Positions 6,970 to 11,713 of a DNA stretch of 11,713 nucleotides are shown in pieces. The stretch spans positions 1-11,713 of the forward strand of contig JACDCA010000579.1 of assembly GCA_013694635.1 (NCBI GenBank), written 5' to 3'. The position numbers and the translations under genes were made by a program. The notes under the pieces are model-generated. The model did no database searches, had not been told where the DNA came from, and was given only the letters and a program-made list of their open reading frames with translations. Each line of letters begins with the position of its first letter. The stretch's first letter is position 1. This stretch comes from Acidobacteriota bacterium. GTDB lineage: Bacteria > Acidobacteriota > Vicinamibacteria > Vicinamibacterales > 2-12-FULL-66-21.

Positions 6970-7455
6970 ATGCAGATAGAAATGACGATCAAGGGGCTGA
7001 TGGTGGATCCGATCACGAACATGCCGATCGTGATCCTGCGCGACAAGGACGGCGAGCGCGTGCTGCCGATCTGGGTCGGTGTCTTCGAGGCCAACGCCAT
7101 CGCGCTGCAGATCGAGAACGTCACACCGCAGCGGCCGATGACGCACGACCTGCTGAACAATGTGATCCACGACCTGCGCGCCGATATCCAGAAGATCGTC
7201 GTCTCCGACCTGAAGGAGAACACCTTCTACGCGCTCATTTACGTGACGATCGGCGGGGAAGTCATGGCGATCGATGCCCGGCCGAGCGATGCTATCGCGC
7301 TGGCGCTTCGAGCGCGGGCCCCGATCTTCGTCGAAGACAAAGTGATCGACAATGCGAAGTCCGTCGACCTGGCGCCGGAGCGCGGGGACTCCGAACGGCT
7401 CCAGAGATGGCTGGAGAATCTGGACCCCGACACCATGGGTAAATACAAGATGTAA
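6970..7455 (+). CDS. Bifunctional nuclease (BFN/DUF151) family protein
   Basis: A 161-residue soluble protein. Residues ~1-130 match the DUF151 'bifunctional nuclease' domain: an N-terminal MQIEMTIKGLMVDPITNMPI, then LPIWVGVFEANAIALQIE (~32-49), RPMTHDLLNNVIHDL (~55-69), and the conserved AIDARPSDAIALALRARAPI (~100-119). Family members are known as nucleases acting on RNA and DNA in plants; the bacterial role is poorly defined and I do not infer a substrate. The last ~30 residues (ERLQRWLENLDPDTMGKYKM) are a charged helical tail. The gene begins 2 nt after the miaB stop with no good ribosome site of its own, so it is probably translated by coupling with miaB. That arrangement hints at a link with RNA metabolism, which is inference only. 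Confidence 0.9.
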   Translation: MQIEMTIKGLMVDPITNMPIVILRDKDGERVLPIWVGVFEANAIALQIENVTPQRPMTHDLLNNVIHDLRADIQKIVVSDLKENTFYALIYVTIGGEVMAIDARPSDAIALALRARAPIFVEDKVIDNAKSVDLAPERGDSERLQRWLENLDPDTMGKYKM

Positions 7456-7458
7456 GCC

Positions 7459-7500
7459 TGCGCCTCCCTGGCCCTCCAACATATAGGGGGCAGAGGCGCG
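7459..7500 (+). terminator. Interrupted GC-rich hairpin after the nuclease gene, probable terminator
   Basis: The outer stem is GCGCCTC (7460-7466) with GAGGCGC (7493-7499), extendable by a T-G pair. An inner stem joins TG..CCC (7469-7474) to GGG..CA (7488-7492) around an AACATATA loop. It starts 4 nt after the stop and is followed by TTATCGTT, a weak T-tract. Its position between the recN-miaB-nuclease run and the parA promoter suits a terminator. Confidence 0.5.
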
Positions 7501-7506
7501 TTATCG

Positions 7507-7535
7507 TTGACTCTCCACGCCACTGTCCCTACAAT
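7507..7535 (+). promoter_or_regulatory. Sigma70-type promoter for parAB
   Basis: TTGACT (7507-7512) and TACAAT (7530-7535) are separated by exactly 17 nt; each matches its consensus hexamer at five of six positions. Transcription would start near 7542, giving a ~30-nt leader before the parA ATG at 7571. This is the clearest promoter in the window and makes parAB an independent transcription unit. Confidence 0.75.
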
Positions 7536-7570
7536 GGCGGCACCGTGTTCTCCCTTCCGCACGCCGTCAG

Positions 7571-8326
7571 ATGATCGTCGCCATTGCAAACCAGAAGGGC
7601 GGCGTAGGCAAGACCACCACCGCCATCAACCTCGCCGCCGCACTGTCGCTACGGGGGAAACCGACGCTCCTCATCGACCTCGACCCTCAGGCCAACAGCA
7701 CGATGTCCTATCTGGACACGACGCAACTGGCGAAGAGTGTCTACGACGCCATCATTGAACCCGACTGCGGGTTTGCCGATGTCATCGTTCCCTCGACACA
7801 GCCGAACCTATGGGTAGCGCCGTCGCGCATCGCGCTCGCCAAGCTCGAGTCCAAACTGGTGGGGGAACTCGACGCCCACTTCAGGCTGAAGGACCGGCTC
7901 CAGCCGATCCTGGGGCAGTATCCGAACATCGTCATCGACTGCCCGCCAACCCTCGGCCTGCTGACGGTCAACGCTCTGGTGGCGGCGACGCACCTCCTGA
8001 TCCCGATCCAGTCGTCGTACTTCGCGCTCGAAGGGACCGACGACCTGCTCGAGACCATCGAGAAGGTGCGGATGCGGGCGAACCCGACGCTGCGGATCCT
8101 GGGCGTCGTCATCACCATGCACGACAAGCGCACGGCGCTGGCCCGCGACATCCGCGCGCAGATCGACAAGGTCTTCGGCAGCAAGGTTTTCAAGACCGTG
8201 ATCACCAAGAGCGTGCGGCTCGAGGAGAGCCCGGCCTACAAGGAATCCATCTTCTCGTTCGCGCCCGACTCCAGCGGCGCGAGCGAGTACTACCGGCTCT
8301 GTGAGGAGGTCATCGATCGTGCCTAA
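7571..8326 (+). CDS. parA: ParA/Soj family partition ATPase
   Basis: A 251-residue deviant-Walker ATPase of the ParA family, of the size of chromosomal Soj proteins and lacking the N-terminal HTH of plasmid P1-type ParA. The Walker A is QKGGVGKTTTAINLAAAL with the signature Lys at 10-GGVGKT context (K9 and K14). The A' motif is LLIDLDPQANST (~33-44, Asp38), and Walker B is IVIDCPPTLGLLTVNAL (~120-136, Asp123). It would bind the nucleoid as an ATP dimer and be stimulated by ParB. Near the C-terminus the usual RLSEAPSHGKPI-type block reads VRLEESPAYKESIFSFAPDS (~215-234), so the DNA-binding face is of a variant type. The start at ATG 7571 lacks a clear ribosome site but follows a short leader from a strong promoter. 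The 3' end overlaps parB by 8 nt. Confidence 0.94.
   Translation: MIVAIANQKGGVGKTTTAINLAAALSLRGKPTLLIDLDPQANSTMSYLDTTQLAKSVYDAIIEPDCGFADVIVPSTQPNLWVAPSRIALAKLESKLVGELDAHFRLKDRLQPILGQYPNIVIDCPPTLGLLTVNALVAATHLLIPIQSSYFALEGTDDLLETIEKVRMRANPTLRILGVVITMHDKRTALARDIRAQIDKVFGSKVFKTVITKSVRLEESPAYKESIFSFAPDSSGASEYYRLCEEVIDRA
8305..8309 (+). promoter_or_regulatory. Ribosome binding site deciding the parB start
   Basis: GGAGG inside the end of parA lies 9 nt before GTG 8319. This supports starting parB there (MPKRGLPTT) rather than at the further upstream GTG 8301, which overlaps the motif itself. Confidence 0.7.
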
Positions 8327-9140
8327 ACGAGGTCTGCCCACCACGATGCGGATGCGCCACGACGAACACTACGTGGACGCGCTCACGAGCTCCGCCGGCA
8401 CGCCGATCGGCAGGATCATCCCGATCGACCAGCTCGACGCCAACCCGAATCAGCCACGCCAGGTCATGGGAGACCTGTCGGAGCTGATGGCGTCGATCGC
8501 GGAGAAAGGGATCATCGAGCCGATCATCGTCCGCCAGCGTGGGCAGCGATTTCAGATCGTCGCCGGCGAGCGCAGATACCAGGCCGCGGTCCAGGTAGGC
8601 CTTCGCGAGATCCCGGTCGTCATCCGGGATGTCGACGACGACGAGATCATCGAGATCGCGCTGATCGAGAACATTCAGCGCAAGGACCTGACGGCGTTCG
8701 AGGAATCAGAGGCCCTGTACTCACTCGGGAGCCGGTGCAATTACACCCACGAGGATATGGCGCGGCGGCTGGGGAAGTCGCGGACGGCGATTACGGAGTC
8801 CCTGTCGCTCAATAACATGCCCGAAGAGGTCAAAAACCTTTGTCGGCTGGCCGACATTAACTCCAAGTCATTGCTTTTACAGATAGTTAGGCAGGGCGAC
8901 CCCCAGAAAATGGTCGCGCTCATCGAGAAAATCGCGCGGGACGGCGGCGCAACGCGCGAGGCCGTCCGCAAAGAGGTCGCGAAACCGAAGCCGGGTCGGC
9001 CGAAGGCCTACGTGTTCAGCTACAAAGCCCCCACGAAGCTGTTCAACCTGCAGTTGAAGTTCAATAAATCGCGGGTGGATCGCCACGAAGTCATCTCGGC
9101 GCTCGAGGCGATCATCGAAGAGCTGCGCGCTCAAAAGTAA
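8319..9140 (+). CDS. parB: ParB/Spo0J family CTP-switch partition protein, variant N-terminus
   Basis: A 273-residue ParB-family protein. The CTP-binding/N-engaging domain runs from ~33 to 125: IPIDQLDANPNQPRQ (~35-48), IAEKGIIEPIIVR (~60-72), the GERRYQAA box (83-90) and IALIENIQRKDL (113-124). An HTH domain follows: YTHEDMARRLGKSRTAITES (~142-161) then SLNNMPEEVKNLC. Residues ~226-273 would form the C-terminal dimerisation part, after a basic KPKPGRPK linker. It should load at parS sites, slide as a clamp and stimulate ParA. The N-terminus is KRGLPTTMRMRHDEHYVDAL rather than the typical LGRGLxALL ParA-activating motif. Together with the altered ParA C-terminus, this suggests a co-adapted, non-canonical pair. 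No gidA/gidB neighbour and no parS are seen in the window, so this may not be the organism's only Par system. It is coupled to parA by an 8-nt overlap. Confidence 0.93.
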   Translation: MPKRGLPTTMRMRHDEHYVDALTSSAGTPIGRIIPIDQLDANPNQPRQVMGDLSELMASIAEKGIIEPIIVRQRGQRFQIVAGERRYQAAVQVGLREIPVVIRDVDDDEIIEIALIENIQRKDLTAFEESEALYSLGSRCNYTHEDMARRLGKSRTAITESLSLNNMPEEVKNLCRLADINSKSLLLQIVRQGDPQKMVALIEKIARDGGATREAVRKEVAKPKPGRPKAYVFSYKAPTKLFNLQLKFNKSRVDRHEVISALEAIIEELRAQK

Positions 9141-9537
9141 CGTCTTAACTGCTAACGCCCGCGCCCGCGGCCGGTTGCGGCGCCTCCCGCCGTCCCAGCG
9201 CGAAGGGAGCCGTGGACCCGGGCGCACGCGAGCCCACGGCGCGATGCGAGCGGCCCCGAGACCGCGGTTCAAGCGATGCAGTGCAACCCGGTCAGCCAAG
9301 CCAGGCTTTCGGGAGAGAGAGCAACTGACGCGACACCGTGAAGGCCCTCACCAGCGCGCGCGGGCCGGCTCCAGCGCGGTCTGAACATCAGAGGTCGAGT
9401 AGTTAGTTAACATAACACTCATTATCAGACCCGGGCACAAACGCGAAGAAATGGCCCCTGTGGAAGGTTTGCGGACCATATTATGGTGGGCTGCCCTAAG
9501 GCCGCCGTCGATGGCACCGAGCTAGAATGGCAGGTTG
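9141..9537 (+). other. 397-nt gap between parB and lptFG, no credible gene; possible structured RNA in 9157-9365
   Basis: The first ~230 nt are very GC-rich and the rest AT-richer. I see no convincing protein: the short open frames are Arg/Ala-rich as expected by chance. Several clean hairpins are present: CGGCG-CCTCC-CGCCG (9178-9192); GCCGTGG with CCACGGC (9209-9215/9234-9240); GCGG with CCGC (9250-9253/9262-9265); and a two-part hairpin CCCG..AGCC / GGCT..CGGG (9287-9313). GCCCGCGC (9157-9164) can pair perfectly with GCGCGGGC (9358-9365), closing a ~209-nt domain. The AT-rich part holds GTTAN7TAAC (9402-9416) and CCATA-T-TATGG (9476-9486), the latter overlapping TATTAT, and TAGAAT (9523-9528) just before lptFG. 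None has a good -35 partner. The features are visible; an RNA or operator role is speculative. Confidence 0.25.
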
Positions 9538-11713
9538 ATGCGGACGATCGATCGCTACGTGCTCCGAGAAATCCTCCCGCCGTTTTTCATCTCGCTCCTG
9601 ATCTATACGTTCATCCTCGAAATCCCTCCGGTGATGCGCGACCTCGAGAAGCTCGTCGCCAAGGGGGTCTCCTGGGGAGCGGCCGGTCGGATCCTCCTGA
9701 CCCTGATCCCCCAGGGCCTCGGCCTCACGATTCCCATGGCGACGCTGACCGGAATCCTCGTTGCGCTCGGGCGACTGTCGGCCGACCGCGAGGCGGTGGC
9801 CCTCCTGGCCTGCGGCGTGAGCCCGTACCGGCTGCTGCGGCCGGTCCTGACGTTTGCCGCCGTGGCCACCGGCGCCACGCTGTATGTGATGCTCCAGGCG
9901 ATCCCCGACGCCAATCAGACGTTCCGCAACATCACCTTCGAGCTGGTCTCGCAGAAGCTGGCCAGCGATATCCGCCCCCGCGTGTTCTTCGAAGACTTCC
10001 CCGGGTTCGTGCTCTACACGCGCGACCAGGACGATCGCGGCGGGTGGAAGGAAGTGATGGTGGCGGACAATCGCCAGCCGCAAACCAGCTCCGTCTACAT
10101 GGCTCACGGTGGCCAGATGGTCATCGACCGCGTCCAGCGGCGTGTCGGCCTGATCCTCAGGAACGGCGCGCGCTACACAAGCGGCCGCGCGGGGGAGACA
10201 ACCCTGTACTCGTTTCCGGAGCAGGTGCAGCTCTCCCTCGACCCGGACAGTGTGTTCGGGCGCCAGGAGCTCCCCCGCACGGTCACCGAGAAATCGATCG
10301 CGGAGCTCAACGCGGACGCCCAGCGTAAGTTGAAAGAAGGGCTATCGCCGCACCCGGAGATAATTTCCATCCAGCAGAAATTCTCGATCCCGGTGGCCTG
10401 TCTCGTCTTTGCCGTCATCGGTCTCGCCCTCGGCCTCACGTCGTCGCGCGACACCAAGATGGCCGGGTTCGTGGTGGGGCTGGCGGTCGTCTTTGCGTAC
10501 TACGCGATCCTGGAGATCGGCGCGGCCCAGACTCGTGGGCACTACCGCACGATCGAGGAAGCCAAAGGGCTTGCGACCGCCAGCTGGGCGAACGCGTACC
10601 TGGCCCGATGGTGGCCGGACATCATCATGGGGGTGTTCGGCCTCGGCGCGCTGATCTGGCGCGCGCGGTTCGCCCAGCGCGGCTTCCCCGTCAATATCCC
10701 GCTGCGAGTACCGCGGCTCCCCTCGGGCTGGCACCGGCGCCCGTCGGATGACACCTCGGCACCCGTGCGACAGACGGCACCGAGGCGCCGCGGCACAATC
10801 GTGGTGCGCATCCCGAGGTTCCGAATCCCCGCTGGCATGGGAGTGCTGGATCGCTACATCAGCCTCCTCTATCTCCGCATCGTCGGGCTGTCGTTCGTGG
10901 GGCTGCTCGGGCTGTTCTACATCTCGGCGTTCGTGGATCGCGCCGAGAAAATCTTCAAAGGGCAGGCGACGGTCGGACGCCTGGGCGAGTTCCTGTTCTA
11001 CTCCACGCCGGAGTTCGTGTATTTCATCATTCCGATCGCCGTCCTCCTGGGTGTGCTGGTCACCTTCGGCATGCTCTCGCGGACGAACGAGTTAACGGTG
11101 ATGAAGGCGTGCGGCATCAGCCTGTACCGGACTGCCCTGCCCGTGATCGCCCTTTCGCTGCTGGGGAGCGCCGTGATCTTCGGTCTGGAACAGAACGTCC
11201 TGGCGGAGGCCAAACTCAAGGCCGATGCAATCGACAACGAGATCAGGGGACGCCCGCCGCGCACGCTCAGTCCCCTCAATCGCCGATGGGTCGTCGCGAA
11301 GGACGGCAGCATCTACCACTATGGCTTCTTCGAACCGAAGCAACAGGTGCTGACCTCCCTCTCGGTTTATCGATCCGAGCCGTCCGCCTGGAAACTCGCG
11401 ACGCAGACCTTCGCGACGACCGCGGAGTACCGCAAGGGTTGGGTGGGTGTCAAGGGCTGGGAGCGCGACTACACGAGGCAACCGCCGGTCTTCGCGGCCT
11501 TCGAGCGAAAGCCGCTCGTGCTCGAGCCGCCTGATTATTTCGGCGGAGAGATTCCGGTTGCAGAGTTCATGACGGTACCGGAACTGCGCGAGCACATTGC
11601 GGACTTGAAGGCCTCGGGATTCAACTGGCTCACGCTGGATGTCGAGCTACAGCGGAAGATGGCCTTCCCGTTCGTGACCTTCGTCATGACCCTGCTCGGC
11701 GTTCCTTTTGGAG
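9538..11713 (+). CDS. lptFG: Fused LptF-LptG LPS-export permease, 3' end beyond window
   Basis: One uninterrupted frame of 725 codons to the window edge, containing two YjgP/YjgQ-family permeases in series. First half (1-~380): MRTIDRYVLREILPP; membrane segments ~13-33, 51-79 and 99-121; a periplasmic jellyroll ~122-278; then segments ~282-301, 308-330 and 360-378. A basic, Pro-rich linker (~379-433, with HRRPSDD and APRRRG) leads to the second half at MGVLDRYISLLYLRIVG (434-450). Its segments lie at ~446-466, 489-513 and 533-553, followed by a second jellyroll (~555-700) and RKMAFPFVTFVMTLLGVPFG, cut by the edge. Coupling-helix motifs for LptB occur in both halves: LSADREAVALLACGVSPYR (80-98) and LSRTNELTVMKACGISLYR (513-531), sharing 9 of 19 residues. 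LptF and LptG extract LPS from the inner membrane using LptB. Six-segment halves put both ends of each half in the cytoplasm, so a short cytoplasmic linker is topologically sound. In-frame TAG at 9523 limits the start to TTG 9535 or ATG 9538. No good ribosome site precedes ATG 10837. Confidence 0.92.
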   Translation, partial: MRTIDRYVLREILPPFFISLLIYTFILEIPPVMRDLEKLVAKGVSWGAAGRILLTLIPQGLGLTIPMATLTGILVALGRLSADREAVALLACGVSPYRLLRPVLTFAAVATGATLYVMLQAIPDANQTFRNITFELVSQKLASDIRPRVFFEDFPGFVLYTRDQDDRGGWKEVMVADNRQPQTSSVYMAHGGQMVIDRVQRRVGLILRNGARYTSGRAGETTLYSFPEQVQLSLDPDSVFGRQELPRTVTEKSIAELNADAQRKLKEGLSPHPEIISIQQKFSIPVACLVFAVIGLALGLTSSRDTKMAGFVVGLAVVFAYYAILEIGAAQTRGHYRTIEEAKGLATASWANAYLARWWPDIIMGVFGLGALIWRARFAQRGFPVNIPLRVPRLPSGWHRRPSDDTSAPVRQTAPRRRGTIVVRIPRFRIPAGMGVLDRYISLLYLRIVGLSFVGLLGLFYISAFVDRAEKIFKGQATVGRLGEFLFYSTPEFVYFIIPIAVLLGVLVTFGMLSRTNELTVMKACGISLYRTALPVIALSLLGSAVIFGLEQNVLAEAKLKADAIDNEIRGRPPRTLSPLNRRWVVAKDGSIYHYGFFEPKQQVLTSLSVYRSEPSAWKLATQTFATTAEYRKGWVGVKGWERDYTRQPPVFAAFERKPLVLEPPDYFGGEIPVAEFMTVPELREHIADLKASGFNWLTLDVELQRKMAFPFVTFVMTLLGVPFG

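Noticed and set aside
9287..9313. GGTCAG...CAGCCAAG resemblance to SRP RNA
   Set aside because: The essential GGAAGGAAGCAGCC-type core is absent, so the similarity is superficial.
9175..9384. 69-codon plus-strand open frame in the parB-lptFG gap
   Set aside because: Arg/Ala/Gly-rich composition, no ribosome site and no family resemblance; expected by chance in GC-rich DNA.
9483..10328. 281-codon plus-strand frame overlapping lptFG
   Set aside because: It is an out-of-frame shadow of the LptF half, rich in Arg and Pro with no hydrophobic segments, while the overlapping frame encodes a clear permease.
1..11713. CRISPR array, insertion sequence, tRNA or prophage
   Set aside because: No spaced identical repeats, transposase motifs, tRNA cloverleaf or phage genes were seen on either strand.

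Overview
The window looks like an ordinary chromosomal stretch of a GC-rich, Gram-negative, outer-membrane-bearing bacterium. It carries a Tol-Pal envelope operon and a lipopolysaccharide (LPS) export permease, along with DNA repair, tRNA modification and chromosome partition genes. The gene order (a Tol-Pal cluster whose TolA position holds a TonB-type protein, and miaB followed directly by a bifunctional-nuclease-domain gene) and the codon usage suggest Acidobacteriota, perhaps a Vicinamibacteria-like lineage. That assignment is inference, not something the sequence proves. There is no insertion sequence, CRISPR array, tRNA, rRNA, prophage or defence island that I can support.

Layout. On the minus strand, positions 3728 down to 1 hold a Tol-Pal operon in the order tolQ, tolR, a TonB/TolA-like gene, tolB and pal, with pal cut by the left edge. 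tolR/tonB and tonB/tolB overlap at stop and start, which suggests translational coupling. tolQ and tolR are instead separated by an unusual 126-nt spacer full of repeats and Shine-Dalgarno-like motifs. A 150-nt divergent region (3729-3878) separates this operon from plus-strand genes: recN (3879-5531), miaB (5606-6967) and a DUF151 bifunctional nuclease gene (6970-7455). A hairpin and a very good sigma70-type promoter (TTGACT-17-TACAAT) then precede parA (7571-8326) and parB (8319-9140), which overlap by 8 nt. A 397-nt gap with no credible gene follows and may hold structured RNA. The last gene runs from 9538 off the right edge and is a single open frame encoding an LptF-like half followed by an LptG-like half.

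How the genes work together. TolQ-TolR with the TonB-like protein would use the proton motive force to act on TolB and Pal, keeping the outer membrane attached during constriction. RecN is an SMC-like repair ATPase. MiaB adds a methylthio group to i6A37 in tRNA. ParA/ParB form a DNA-segregation pair of a variant type. The LptF-LptG polypeptide would be the membrane part of the LPS-extracting ABC transporter, with LptB encoded elsewhere.

The most notable observation is the apparent natural LptF-LptG fusion: no stop codon interrupts the frame from 9538 to 11713, and two copies of the coupling-helix motif are visible. Next come the repeat-rich tolQ-tolR spacer, the unexplained gap after parB, and the variant ParA/ParB motifs.
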